In this document: piece after piece, positions 8,056 through 16,789 of the stretch
Numbering within the stretch: position 1 is the first letter of the stretch
Layout: each line of letters starts with the position of its first letter
Source of the DNA: CAZDWZ01 sp964509425
Lineage (GTDB): Bacteria; Bdellovibrionota_C; UBA2361; SZUA-149; CAZDWZ01
Assembly (NCBI GenBank): GCA_964509425.1
Contig: CAZDWZ010000002.1
Location: 62,001-126,000 of the forward strand
Direction of reading: 5' to 3'
DNA: 64,000 nt
Made by a program: the position numbers and the translations under genes
Notes under the pieces: model-generated
What the model saw: only the letters and a program-made list of their open reading frames with translations
Told to the model about the DNA's origin: nothing
Databases searched by the model: none

Positions 8056-8859
8056 CTACGATCCGGAAAACTGCGCCGGCCGTTTCTCGACGAAAGCCGT
8101 CAGACCCTCTTTCGCGTCGTTGCTTAACGAAGTCGCGAGAAATTCTTCCATTTCATTGAGAAGCCCGGCTTCAAGCGCGGGTGTGAAAAACCTATCCACG
8201 GCACGTTTGGCAGCAGCGAGCGCTACTGGAGATTTCGATGCGAAAGTCGCGGCCACGCTTGAAATCGTCTCGTCGAGATTTGCAAGTGGAGAGAGATAAT
8301 CGATCACTCCCAGCTCGAGCGCCTTCGCGGCGGGAAGGATTTCACCCGAGAATACGATCCGTTTGGTCTTCGCTCGCCCAATTCGAGCGGCAAGCCGCTG
8401 AGAGCCTCCAAAGCCAGGAATGAGGCCGAGATTTACTTCGGGCTGACCAAAATTCGCGTTCTCGCTCGCGGCGATGAAGTCACAGGCAAGCGCTAGCTCT
8501 AACCCACCGCCAAGAGTGTGGCCCTGCGTGCGCGCAATCACCGGTATCGGCAATAGCTCGAGCTGCCGCATAACGCGCTGACCAAGTAGAACGTAGCTCT
8601 GAAACGCGACGGGTGTAGCATTTTGCATGAGCTTAATGTCAGCACCTGCGACAAATGCCTTCGCTCCGTCGGTTGAAATGACGAGCACTCGTGCTTTTTG
8701 AAATCCCGCCGGCGAGGCGAGAACTCGCGAGAGCTCAATTATGCATTCAGAAACGGCGGTAAGCACTTCGCCGTTCAAAACATTGAGGGTCGCCTCTCGA
8801 TGAATGCGAATCTCAGCAATCGGGTAACTGAACGAGAGCGATGCGATGCTACTATTCAT
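8056..8859 (-). CDS. enoyl-CoA hydratase/isomerase family protein
   Basis: 267 residues of the crotonase fold. The oxyanion-hole segment GADIKLM and both catalytic glutamates are present: Glu121 in GGGLELALACD and Glu141 in QPEVNLG, with the 20-residue spacing of true hydratases. It should hydrate crotonyl-CoA or related 2-enoyl-CoA. The ATG is preceded by GGGGAGGTGGC, a strong ribosome-binding site. It heads the acyl-CoA catabolic run that continues with the dehydrogenase and mutase, and lies 63 bases after infA on the same strand, so part of its transcription may come from there. Confidence 0.92.
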   Translation of the reverse strand: MNSSIASLSFSYPIAEIRIHREATLNVLNGEVLTAVSECIIELSRVLASPAGFQKARVLVISTDGAKAFVAGADIKLMQNATPVAFQSYVLLGQRVMRQLELLPIPVIARTQGHTLGGGLELALACDFIAASENANFGQPEVNLGLIPGFGGSQRLAARIGRAKTKRIVFSGEILPAAKALELGVIDYLSPLANLDETISSVAATFASKSPVALAAAKRAVDRFFTPALEAGLLNEMEEFLATSLSNDAKEGLTAFVEKRPAQFSGS

Positions 8860-8922
8860 GCCACCTCCCCAACAGCCAAAATCAACACGTCTCGAGTGAA
8901 AGAACGGAGCGCCAGCCCAATG

Positions 8923-9195
8923 CTATGCGCTTCCGCCCGCTTCTTCCGTGCCGTCAGAGCCATCCGGCCGAGGCGGCTTCGTGAATCTCCGCACAATACG
9001 TCCTCGCGTAAGGTCGTACGGTGAGATTTGTATGCGCACATGATCACCGGGCAAGACCCGGATGTAATGCTTCCTCAGCTTTCCAGCGAGGTATGCGAGG
9101 AGCTCATGCCCATTCTCACAGGCAACACGGAAAGTCGTGTTCGGAAAACACTCCTTCACGACTCCGTTTAGCTCGAGGTTATCGTCTTTACCCAT
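8923..9195 (-). CDS. infA: translation initiation factor IF-1
   Basis: 90 residues with the IF-1 OB-fold: ELNGVVKECFPNTTFRV, NGHELLAYLAGKLRKHYIRV, GDHVRIQISPYDLTRGRIVRR. IF-1 occupies the ribosomal A site during initiation. Canonical proteins are about 72 residues; this one has an 18-residue acidic and Gly-rich tail after the final FTKPPRP. The true start is the ATG at 9195 (MGKDDN). It lies one base after the stop of the Gly-rich gene upstream and its ribosome-binding site (GAGG) lies inside that gene, so translation is probably coupled. Confidence 0.94.
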   Translation of the reverse strand: MGKDDNLELNGVVKECFPNTTFRVACENGHELLAYLAGKLRKHYIRVLPGDHVRIQISPYDLTRGRIVRRFTKPPRPDGSDGTEEAGGSA

Positions 9196-9196
9196 A

Positions 9197-9811
9197 CTAT
9201 TCCTCAGTCTCGCCGCCCGACCACTCACCACGCCCACCATCACCGCGAGGAGCGGTGTTGGATTGATGCGCTTGCGACGAGTTTCCAGAATCAGCTCCGT
9301 TACCATTAAAATCAGCGCCGTCATCACGGCGTTTTCCGCCGCCGTGGGCAATTCCGCCTCTCATCGGGCCGTTGCCGCCACGTCGTCCGCCACCGTTTCC
9401 ACCACCACCGCCGCCTCCGTGACGAGATCTCCGAGATCCGCCACCGCCGCCGCCATGATGATTTCGCCGGCCGTTTCCGCCGCCGTCGGAATGCCGATGA
9501 TGGCCTCCCGAACGATGGCCGTTTCCATTATGCATTTGATCGAGAGCAGCTTCCTGCGAAAGACCTTCGTCCATTATGCCGTCTGCATTTTCAGCTCCTT
9601 CCGCTCCGTCTGCGCCCGCTGGAGTACCGTTGGGAGTCCCCTCGAAGCGGCCGTTTCCATCGTGGCGTCGGGAGTCATTGCTCCTACCACGTGAGGGCGG
9701 GCGTTGCTCATCGTAATAAGTAAGGCCGATACCGAGCTGATGCAATGTCAACGGCACATAGCCCGGGGGTCCTCCTTTTTCGGAGAATCCGTTATCTTTT
9801 CCTCGCTTCAT
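9197..9811 (-). CDS. Gly/Asn/His-rich disordered protein coupled to infA
   Basis: 204 residues. The first 35 are the only ordered-looking part (PPGYVPLTLHQLGIGLTYYDEQR). The rest is low complexity: GGGNGRR, HHGGGGGGS, GGGRRGGNG and similar Gly-Arg-Asn-His tracts, with an acidic patch near 70-85. There is no signal peptide. It has a strong ribosome-binding site (AAGGAG, about eight bases from the ATG), and its stop is one base from the infA start, so it is a real, co-translated gene. Gly-Arg tracts resemble RNA-binding tails. An RNA or ribosome-associated role is an inference from composition and position. Confidence 0.72.
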   Translation of the reverse strand: MKRGKDNGFSEKGGPPGYVPLTLHQLGIGLTYYDEQRPPSRGRSNDSRRHDGNGRFEGTPNGTPAGADGAEGAENADGIMDEGLSQEAALDQMHNGNGHRSGGHHRHSDGGGNGRRNHHGGGGGGSRRSRHGGGGGGGNGGGRRGGNGPMRGGIAHGGGKRRDDGADFNGNGADSGNSSQAHQSNTAPRGDGGRGEWSGGETEE

Positions 9812-10039
9812 GAAGTCCTACTCCTTCGTTGTGCAATAATTCTCATGCAGTAATTCCAAATGTAAAAATCACATCGTGTGAAACTCGCGGCGTAAATTGG
9901 GCGCTTACTTTCCCGATGCTCACACTGGGCACCGGCGCTTCACTTGCGTACTTCGCAGTGTCTCGATGCGCACTAAACTCCCGTCGAGCGATTCGAAACA
10001 ATCTCCTATCGGGGAAAATTTCGGTACGGGAGATAACTC

Positions 10040-10999
10040 TTAGAGCGGCCCGATCTTTCTAAACTTCTGGTATCGCCGCTCCAGCAATTCTTCGGTGCCG
10101 AAGGAAACGATCTCAGCAAGATGCTTGGCGATTGCAGTTCCGACGAACTCCGCTGCCTGATGGTGATCGCGATGGGCCCCTCCGACGGGCTCCTTGATGA
10201 CTTCGTCGATCACACCGGTTTCTGCGAGAGACTTGGCCGTCAATTTCAGCGATTCAGCCGCGAGCTTTGCGTACTCTTGGATATTGTCTCCTCCGGACTT
10301 TCCCCAGAGTATCGAAGCGCAGCCTTCGGCACTGATTACAGAATAGGTGGAGTTCTCCAGCATTAGTAATCGGTCACAAATGCCGAGAGCTAAAGCTCCT
10401 CCACTACCACCCTCTCCAATGACCACCGAAATTATCGGGGTCTTAAGTCCGCATAAGATCAGCAAATTTCGCGCGATCGATTCGGCTTGTCCCCGCTCTT
10501 CCGCTTCAATCCCCGGGAACGCACCGGGCGTATCAATAAACAAAATCAGCGGCAAGCCGAATTTCTCAGCCATGGCGAAGAACCGCTGAGCCTTCCGGTG
10601 GCCTTCCGGCCTGGCCATCCCAAAATTTCGGAGCAGTCTCTCCTGGGTCGTGCGACCACGTTGATGGCCGATAATCAGAACTCGCTGACCGCTCAAACGT
10701 CCCATGCCCGCGACGATGGCCGGGTCATCTCCGAATACTCGGTCACCCTTTAGTTCTACGAAATCATCGATGAGATGATGCACATAATCTAACGTGAACG
10801 GACGTTCCGAATGCCGGGAGAGTAAAACTCTTTGATATGCAGTCAGATTTCCGTAGACGTCGCTCCGGAGCTTGTCCAGGCGCTTTTCCAGCTTTTCAAC
10901 TTCCGCAGCCCTGCTTAGATCCCCGGCCTCTACGAGTGCGCGAAGCCGCTGCAACTCATCCTCAGCCTCAACCACCGGGCGCTCGAAATCATCCACCAT
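10040..10999 (-). CDS. accA: acetyl-CoA carboxylase carboxyltransferase subunit alpha
   Basis: 319 residues, the family length. N-terminal helices (EKLEKRLDKLRSDVYGNL) are followed by the carboxyltransferase domain with GHQRGRTTQERLLRNFGMARPEGHRKA, FIDTPGAFPGIEAEERGQ and the oxyanion-forming GEGGSGGALAL. With AccD it transfers carboxyl from carboxybiotin to acetyl-CoA to give malonyl-CoA for fatty acid synthesis. No accB, accC or accD is in the window. It stands alone between a roughly 290-base upstream gap (after miaA) and a 228-base downstream gap, so it probably has its own promoter. No clear ribosome-binding site was seen before the ATG. Confidence 0.96.
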   Translation of the reverse strand: MVDDFERPVVEAEDELQRLRALVEAGDLSRAAEVEKLEKRLDKLRSDVYGNLTAYQRVLLSRHSERPFTLDYVHHLIDDFVELKGDRVFGDDPAIVAGMGRLSGQRVLIIGHQRGRTTQERLLRNFGMARPEGHRKAQRFFAMAEKFGLPLILFIDTPGAFPGIEAEERGQAESIARNLLILCGLKTPIISVVIGEGGSGGALALGICDRLLMLENSTYSVISAEGCASILWGKSGGDNIQEYAKLAAESLKLTAKSLAETGVIDEVIKEPVGGAHRDHHQAAEFVGTAIAKHLAEIVSFGTEELLERRYQKFRKIGPL

Positions 11000-11286
11000 A
11001 ATTACAATTTACGAGGAAATTATTCAAGATTAATTTCCTTTCGGGTCAGCAACATCTCGTTTTCGTGAAAACTGCCTCTGGTCCAAGAAATCGAGGACTT
11101 CGAGGGTTATCAGTTCGGACATTGCGGACTCGGCTCCCGATTCAGGGGTGCCGTCAAAAGGCGGGAGGCACCTTACCCCAACTTTTCGAGAAAGCATATA
11201 GTGCTTTTCTGTCTACAATTCGAGGTGTTACCAATCCGCAAAAGTACGAAAGACCGCACAAGGCGGGAAATCGGGCCGAAACCTTC

Positions 11287-12297
11287 CTAATGACCGGATC
11301 CAGTAACCGCATAAAATAGGATGTCCGGGGAGGTTCGGGAGTCCAATTGAAACGCTCTGAAAAGCGGCGCGAGGGTGGAAACATTCGGAGCGAGCTTTTC
11401 GGCGCCCGCTCTCCAGCCTAATTTGCTCGGCTGATGCCTCCACCAAGTCTCCTGGCGTTTTGCAAAGCGCCGAGTTTCTTGCTTCGTGGATTCTCGGAAC
11501 TCCTCGAACGTCAGCTCGCCGTCTAGATGCCGACACGCCTGCTTGTAGCCGATCGATTGAAGCGGCTTCGAGTCGCTTGGGTATTCGGTGCGAAGTTTCT
11601 TCACTTCCTCCATGAGACCTTCCTCAATCATTTTTTCAACTCGAAGGTCGATACGCGAATACAGCTCCGCTCGAGGAGGAAGCAGACAGCAGACCAAAGC
11701 CGAATAGCTCCGAAAGTTATGTTTGTGTTCTTTTCGGAGTTCGGCAAGCGATGTTCCCGAGCTCAGCGCAACCAACAACGCCCGTTTTATGCGCAGCGTA
11801 TCGGTTTTGAGGATCGCCAATCCGCTTTCCGGATCAACCTCGGAGAGAAGTTTGTGAAATTCGGCCGTACGTTCGCTCGCCGAGAGACCTCGCAACGAGA
11901 AACTCACTTCGAGCTCGGCTACGCGAGACTTCGCTTCCTCGGACACCTCAGCATCAACGAGACCTCCAAGCAGAGCGCTCAAATATAATCCGGTGCCACC
12001 GGCGATGACCGGAACTCGTCCCCGCTGTACAATTTCCTCCACTAACTTACCGGCCTGCGCTGAGAAGAGTCCGGCATTCCATTCCCCATTTGGAGGCACG
12101 ACTCCAAAAAGGTGATGAGGAACTCGAGAGAACTCTTCATTCGACGGTGCACCGGCTCCGATCGAGAAACCTCGATAAACTTGGACGGAGTCTGCATTGA
12201 TCACCTCTCCGTTTAGAGCTTCCGCGAGCTCCACCGCGAGGGCGGTTTTCCCACTCGCCGTCGGACCCGTCACAATGAGAAGGGTCTCACAAGACAC
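11287..12297 (-). CDS. miaA: tRNA dimethylallyltransferase
   Basis: 336 residues from the GTG at 12297. The P-loop GPTASGKT (about residues 10-17), the DSVQVYRGFSIG motif and the GGTGLYLSALL segment identify MiaA, which adds the dimethylallyl group to A37 of tRNAs reading UNN codons. The GTG start is chosen because GAGGAG lies ten bases upstream and the preceding residues do not fit the family. The start overlaps the mutL stop by eleven bases, indicating coupling. The C-terminus is about 25 residues longer than average. Confidence 0.95.
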   Translation of the reverse strand: MSCETLLIVTGPTASGKTALAVELAEALNGEVINADSVQVYRGFSIGAGAPSNEEFSRVPHHLFGVVPPNGEWNAGLFSAQAGKLVEEIVQRGRVPVIAGGTGLYLSALLGGLVDAEVSEEAKSRVAELEVSFSLRGLSASERTAEFHKLLSEVDPESGLAILKTDTLRIKRALLVALSSGTSLAELRKEHKHNFRSYSALVCCLLPPRAELYSRIDLRVEKMIEEGLMEEVKKLRTEYPSDSKPLQSIGYKQACRHLDGELTFEEFRESTKQETRRFAKRQETWWRHQPSKLGWRAGAEKLAPNVSTLAPLFRAFQLDSRTSPDILFYAVTGSGH

Positions 12298-14212
12298 GTC
12301 CGAACATCTCCTCGAAATCGTTCTTGCTGAGGAAGCGCACCGTGGGGCGCCCATGAGGACAGAGCCCGGATATTTCAGCGTCGTCGAGCGCCTCAACAAG
12401 GGCGTATGCCTCCTCCCCGTTCAAGATTCGTCCCGATCGAACAGACCGATGGCAAGCCATCCGCGCGAGAACCGCATCGACACGTTCACCAAGGACGGTG
12501 AGCCAGTCTGTAAAATCGGGCTCGGAAAGGAGGTCATGCAGGAGCGCCCGGCCGGATCCCGCCGAAAGCATAGACGGGAGCGCTCGCAATGAGACGGCTC
12601 CCGCATTCAATCGATCCAGCTCGAAACCGATTTTCTGCAAGCTCTCAAGATTCTTTTCGACGAATTCGCACACCGATCCACCGAGTTCTACAACCTCAGG
12701 AATGAGAAGCTGCTGTGAATGAATGTTGCCGCCGACAAACTGCTGCTTCAAGCGAAAAAACATCACCCGCTCGTGCGCGGCGTGCATGTCCATAATGGCG
12801 ACCGATTCGCCGCCTTCAAAAATAAGGTAACAGGCGAGCACTTGCCCGACAAATCGCATATGTCGAATCGATTTCTCGTTGCCGCGCGCTCCGGTTTGGG
12901 AAGAAGGGATGACAGCATACTGCGAATTCTGAGAGGCTCTGAGCTCCTGCGAGGAGGGCACTCCGACTTCTGCGTGATCTGAGCGAGGCGAAAGTAGTAT
13001 CGGCGGCCGTGAAAACAGCGTTATCGTCTCAGCATTCGAAGGAGTTGATTCCGCATCTCCGGAGAAGAAACGCACCTCCGAAGTAAACGAACCGGAATTT
13101 ATCGGAGGTCGTTGATAACCAATTGAATCTGAGTTCGAAGAGTGCAAAGCCGCCGGAGAGAGTGCGCTTGACGCGCCGAGGGCTGATTTCAATCCGCCGA
13201 CAATCGTTTGAAAAATCACTTCGGGCCGACGAAATCGCACCTCTGTTTTTTGCGGATGCACGTTCACGTCGACATCTTCCGGCGGCAGCTCGATTGAAAT
13301 TACGCCCATCGGGTAACGACCAGGCCGGAGGTAGGCACCGTAGCCGTCGCGTATCGCCTTCAACAAAAGCTTGTCTCTTACTGAACGGCGGTTGACGAGA
13401 AGTCTCAGTCGACCGCTTTGAGAAACACACTCGATGGGTTGACTCAGCACCGCATGAACGACCACCGGACCTGCCGCCGTGGCCTGCTGGTAATCCACAA
13501 GAATTGGTTTTTCACCGGCAATTTTTAGCTCCTTCGCCTTCACAAAGAAATTTTCGCCCGGAAGAAGCACGGAGCGCTCTACCCCATCGCTCGCAAATCT
13601 CAATCGAAGGTGCGGATAGGCGGATGCGAAGTCGATGAGCAGACTCCGAATGAGTCCTTCTTCGGTGTTCTCTGAACGGAGAAACTTCTTCCTGGCAGGA
13701 ACATTGTAGAAAAGGTTCCTCACCGTGATTCTCGTGCCTGGCGCAATGGGCTTGGTTCGAGCCTCGATGAGCTTTCCGCCATCGATTAGAATCTCGGTCC
13801 CTGACGAATCATCCCCCCAGGGCTTCGTTTCAAGTGAAAAGCGCGAAACGGACGCAATCGACGGTAGAGCTTCGCCTCGAAACCCGTGACTCGCGATCCT
13901 TTCCAAATCGCCAACGGTTTGAATCTTGGAAGTTCCGAATCGCTCGACGGCAAACAACGCATTCTCTCGGCTCATGCCGCATCCGTTGTCAGAAATCTCA
14001 ATACTCGTCTTTCCGCCGTTCGTGACAGCAATTGAGATTTCCGTCGCGCCGGCGTCTATCGAGTTTTCAATCAACTCCTTCACAACCGAGGAAGGTCGTT
14101 CAACGACCTCTCCCGCCGCGATTTGGTTTACCACCACATCGTCGAGAATTCTGACTTTTCTCTCGGCATCGCGAGAGAGCGGCTCACTTGATTTTGCAAG
14201 AGTGTTCATCAA
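12287..14212 (-). CDS. mutL: DNA mismatch repair protein MutL
   Basis: 641 residues. The N-terminal GHKL ATPase is intact (ELIENSIDAGAT, ISDNGCGMSRENA, GFRGEALPSIASV, VNVHPQKTEVRF). A Ser/Pro-rich linker covers about 330-450, followed by the dimerisation domain. C-terminal endonuclease motifs are partly kept: DMHAAHERVMFF corresponds to DQHAxxExxxxE but has Phe for the last Glu, while ACHR, CPHGRP and FGR are present. Whether it nicks DNA is therefore open. The start follows rfaE2 directly, and it overlaps miaA, so rfaE2-mutL-miaA form one unit. Confidence 0.96.
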   Translation of the reverse strand: MMNTLAKSSEPLSRDAERKVRILDDVVVNQIAAGEVVERPSSVVKELIENSIDAGATEISIAVTNGGKTSIEISDNGCGMSRENALFAVERFGTSKIQTVGDLERIASHGFRGEALPSIASVSRFSLETKPWGDDSSGTEILIDGGKLIEARTKPIAPGTRITVRNLFYNVPARKKFLRSENTEEGLIRSLLIDFASAYPHLRLRFASDGVERSVLLPGENFFVKAKELKIAGEKPILVDYQQATAAGPVVVHAVLSQPIECVSQSGRLRLLVNRRSVRDKLLLKAIRDGYGAYLRPGRYPMGVISIELPPEDVDVNVHPQKTEVRFRRPEVIFQTIVGGLKSALGASSALSPAALHSSNSDSIGYQRPPINSGSFTSEVRFFSGDAESTPSNAETITLFSRPPILLSPRSDHAEVGVPSSQELRASQNSQYAVIPSSQTGARGNEKSIRHMRFVGQVLACYLIFEGGESVAIMDMHAAHERVMFFRLKQQFVGGNIHSQQLLIPEVVELGGSVCEFVEKNLESLQKIGFELDRLNAGAVSLRALPSMLSAGSGRALLHDLLSEPDFTDWLTVLGERVDAVLARMACHRSVRSGRILNGEEAYALVEALDDAEISGLCPHGRPTVRFLSKNDFEEMFGRVL

Positions 14213-14692
14213 CTACAGTTTTTCAATTCGCTTGATGATCTCGGTGGTCGACTTTCCGGGCACATACGGAAGCGACTGTACCGTTCCGCCCGCGGCGGAA
14301 ACCACATCTCCCCCGACAATTTGGTCGACGCTCCAGTCTCCTCCTTTTACGAGGACATTCGGTTTCAGCTCGGTGATAAGACGAAGTGGAGTCTCCTCTC
14401 CGAAGATAATCACTTCGTCCACCGGCTTTAGCGCGAGGAGAACTTCCCTTCGTTCGTCCTGGGGAATGACCGGCCTCGAATCGCCTTTCAGTTTTTTAAC
14501 GGAATCGTCCGAATTTAAGCCGATCACGAGCAAATCGCCGAGAGATCTGGCCTGCTCGAGGTATCGAACGTGACCCACGTGCAAGATATCGAAGCAGCCG
14601 TTCGTGAAAACGACTTTATCACCGGCGGCCTTTCGCGCGGCAATTCGATTGATCACATCGGCTGGGGAGGTATTTCGGTTCTGGGATGGCAT
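14213..14692 (-). CDS. rfaE2: D-glycero-beta-D-manno-heptose 1-phosphate adenylyltransferase
   Basis: 159 residues, a stand-alone version of the second domain of HldE. The cytidylyltransferase signature is clear: FTNGCFDILHVGHVRYLEQAR with the HVGH nucleotide-binding motif, then GLNSDDSVKKLKG and the ISSTKI-like segment GKSTTEII. It makes ADP-heptose for the lipopolysaccharide inner core, which supports a Gram-negative envelope. The kinase half is not in the window. It is transcribed divergently from the HtrA-like gene, with 66 bases between the two starts, and is directly followed by mutL. Confidence 0.93.
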   Translation of the reverse strand: MPSQNRNTSPADVINRIAARKAAGDKVVFTNGCFDILHVGHVRYLEQARSLGDLLVIGLNSDDSVKKLKGDSRPVIPQDERREVLLALKPVDEVIIFGEETPLRLITELKPNVLVKGGDWSVDQIVGGDVVSAAGGTVQSLPYVPGKSTTEIIKRIEKL

Positions 14693-14758
14693 GGTTTACG
14701 CTATACTCCCGACCTTGTATTAACTCGGTCGTCTGAATTTAGGATTTGCAGGCATCCC

Positions 14759-15913
14759 ATGTTTATCAGGTTCCCCTTCGTGAACGCAAAGGTCCGCCTC
14801 TCAGCTGCCTTTGCTTACTTCTGTGTGGACTTTACTTGCCTCTGCGTAGGAATGCTCTTCACCGCCACTCTCGCTTTGGCGACTCGCGCGGAAGCGCAAG
14901 ACCCCCCTGCGATTGTTCGAAAACCTGTCGGACTTGCTCCGAGAACGGAGAGCGAACAACAAATCATCGACGCCTACAAACGCACGAATGAGGCGGTCGT
15001 AAACATCAGCACGCGTGCGGAGATTGCGGACATCTACGGATATCAGGGGCAGGAAGGCTCCGGTTCCGGAGTCATCGTCGATCCGAAGAACGCACTGGTG
15101 GTGACCAATGCTCACGTCTTAAACGGCGCTAACCAGGTGATGGTCACGCTCGCCGACGGCCAGAGTTATGAAGTGCGGTTGATCGGGGAGGATCCAGATA
15201 ATGATCTCGCTCTCCTTCAACTCGTCTCGCCCCCGCCGAAACTCGTTGCGGCAGAATTCGGCGATTCCACCCAGTTGGAGGTGGGGCAACGCGTCATAGC
15301 GATTGGAAATCCATTTGGACTCACACGAACTCTCACGACTGGTATCATCTCGAGCCTTGATCGCACGATCCGAAGTGAGAACGGCCGGGTAATCGAAAAC
15401 ATCATTCAGACCGATGCCGCGATCAATCCCGGAAACTCCGGCGGTCCGCTCCTCGATACTGCGGGGAGAGTCATCGGAATCAACACCGCCATTCTTAGCC
15501 GCACGGGCCAGAGTTCAGGGATTGGATTTGCGATTCCTGTGAACTCGTTGCTGACCGTAATCCCTCAGCTCATAAAATACGGGAAAGTCCTTCGCCCCAG
15601 AATCGGCGTTGTCGTTGTCGACACGGACGCCGGGCCTGCCATTCTCTACGTTCAACCGGCAAGTCCAGCGGAGGAAGCTAACATCGTAGGAGCAAGAAAA
15701 CTCGTAAGAAGAGGATCGCTGGTAGGATATGTGACGGACTTCAACCGGTCGGATTTTATTATCGAGATCAATGGAAAGCCGATTCGCAATCGCGCAGAGG
15801 CTTTGGACGCGCTCATGAAAGTCGAGCCGGGAAAACTGGTCGAGATGAAATTGCGCACTGGACTTCGGTCTAATAACACTCGAACCGTCGAAGTCACTCC
15901 CGTCCTGAACTAA
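14759..15913 (+). CDS. HtrA/DegS-like periplasmic serine protease with PDZ domain
   Basis: 384 residues from the ATG at 14759. A signal peptide or membrane anchor covers residues 1-46, ending TRAEA. The trypsin-like domain has His119 (VVTNAHVL), Asp149 (DPDNDLALL) and Ser227 (INPGNSGGPL), a complete triad with the HtrA-type GNSGGP loop. A single PDZ domain follows (about 270-384). One PDZ domain favours a DegS- or HhoB-like architecture over DegP, but the function, periplasmic protein quality control or stress signalling, is inferred. A TATACT hexamer at 14702 could be its -10 element. The gene ends at a long hairpin. Confidence 0.9.
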   Translation: MFIRFPFVNAKVRLSAAFAYFCVDFTCLCVGMLFTATLALATRAEAQDPPAIVRKPVGLAPRTESEQQIIDAYKRTNEAVVNISTRAEIADIYGYQGQEGSGSGVIVDPKNALVVTNAHVLNGANQVMVTLADGQSYEVRLIGEDPDNDLALLQLVSPPPKLVAAEFGDSTQLEVGQRVIAIGNPFGLTRTLTTGIISSLDRTIRSENGRVIENIIQTDAAINPGNSGGPLLDTAGRVIGINTAILSRTGQSSGIGFAIPVNSLLTVIPQLIKYGKVLRPRIGVVVVDTDAGPAILYVQPASPAEEANIVGARKLVRRGSLVGYVTDFNRSDFIIEINGKPIRNRAEALDALMKVEPGKLVEMKLRTGLRSNNTRTVEVTPVLN

Positions 15914-15940
15914 GTTCGCTCTTGGCGAAATACTTCGTCG

Positions 15941-15996
15941 CGGGAAGTTAAAAAAGTTCATTTACTCCAAAGTAAACTCGGCTTTTTAATTTCCCG
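15941..15996. terminator. long hairpin between convergent genes, likely bidirectional terminator
   Basis: CGGGAAGTTAAAAAAG at 15941 pairs with CTTTTTAATTTCCCG ending at 15996, and the loop contains a second perfect hairpin (TTTACT, CCAA, AGTAAA at 15961-15976). T-rich tracts are present on both strands. The genes on either side converge on it (protease on plus, zinc-ribbon membrane protein on minus), so a two-way terminator is the simplest reading. Confidence 0.6.
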
Positions 15997-16047
15997 CTCC
16001 TCGTCCTTCACCAAAATCAAACTTAATTAATACTTCTGAGAACCGCG

Positions 16048-16395
16048 CTAGTTGGCGGCGTCTTTATAGTCCTTTCCGCATTGGACGCAGGTATTCTGAA
16101 GCAGAGCTCGTTGAACGAGCTTCTGGATTTTGATCGGCTCGCCCTGCGCGACGTAATGAAATTGCCGGCACGCCGGGCAGTCGACAAAGATGAGCATCAT
16201 TCCAGAGAGTATGGCGGAAACCGCGGAAGCGATCATCGCAAAGAGGAGCGGTTGAGTCCACGCAAGATCGGTGAGCAGCAAAAGCGTGAAAAAGGTGGCG
16301 GCGGTAAGCACAAAAATCGCACGCAGGAAGATAATTTTATCGCGAAACTTTAGCAGGACAGGTTGAATTTTCATTGGGCACTCAGGATGCGTCAT
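16048..16395 (-). CDS. small membrane protein with C-terminal zinc ribbon
   Basis: 115 residues. Two hydrophobic helices (about 24-44 and 50-70) are followed by a cytosolic tail holding two cysteine pairs, CPAC and CVQC, about 30 residues apart, which could bind zinc. A second ATG at 16374 is a possible start; the Shine-Dalgarno-like AGGGAG abuts the first ATG, so the start is uncertain. It follows the frameshifted gene on the same strand. No family is recognised. Confidence 0.55.
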   Translation of the reverse strand: MTHPECPMKIQPVLLKFRDKIIFLRAIFVLTAATFFTLLLLTDLAWTQPLLFAMIASAVSAILSGMMLIFVDCPACRQFHYVAQGEPIKIQKLVQRALLQNTCVQCGKDYKDAAN

Positions 16396-16401
16396 CTCCC
16401 T

Positions 16402-16691
16402 TCAAGAACAATACACGGCATGCACTTCCACAGAGCTATTGGTATCCATCTGCGGCTGTCCGAGGATCGAGAAGGCATACTGACCGGAGATCGTCGGGTG
16501 AGCCTCGCTGATATATGCAGCAACGGTAGTTGATGCGCTACTGACCGCTCCCCATTCACGCAGTCTTGCACGATTTCATACATGACCACGTATTCGTTTG
16601 GGCAGACAGTCTCTTGCGCGGCACGGAGCACGCTGACTGAACCGGAACGGTAGATGGAAAGCTCGACAGTCTGGCTCGTTAACAAGGACAT
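16402..16691 (-). pseudogene. small hypothetical gene with a one-base frameshift
   Basis: The frame from the ATG at 16691 encodes a protein-like start (MSLLTSQTVELSIYRSGSV, EYVVMYEIVQDCVNG) and then turns into implausible Arg/Ser-rich sequence. A second frame takes over with protein-like sequence (AVSSASTTVAAYISEAHPT, SGQYAFSILGQPQ) ending CS and a stop at 16402. The switch lies at a GGGG run near 16550. Restoring one G would give a continuous protein of about 97 residues. The cause may be mutation, a sequencing error in the homopolymer, or less likely programmed frameshifting. The product is not recognised. Confidence 0.55.
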
Positions 16692-16789
16692 CTCGAACGT
16701 CGAAAAAGTTGGTTACGTCTCGCCCGTCGGACACATCCGTTCGTTCACGAGCCGGCTCTCTATCTCTGAAGACTCATTCGACAAGTGAA

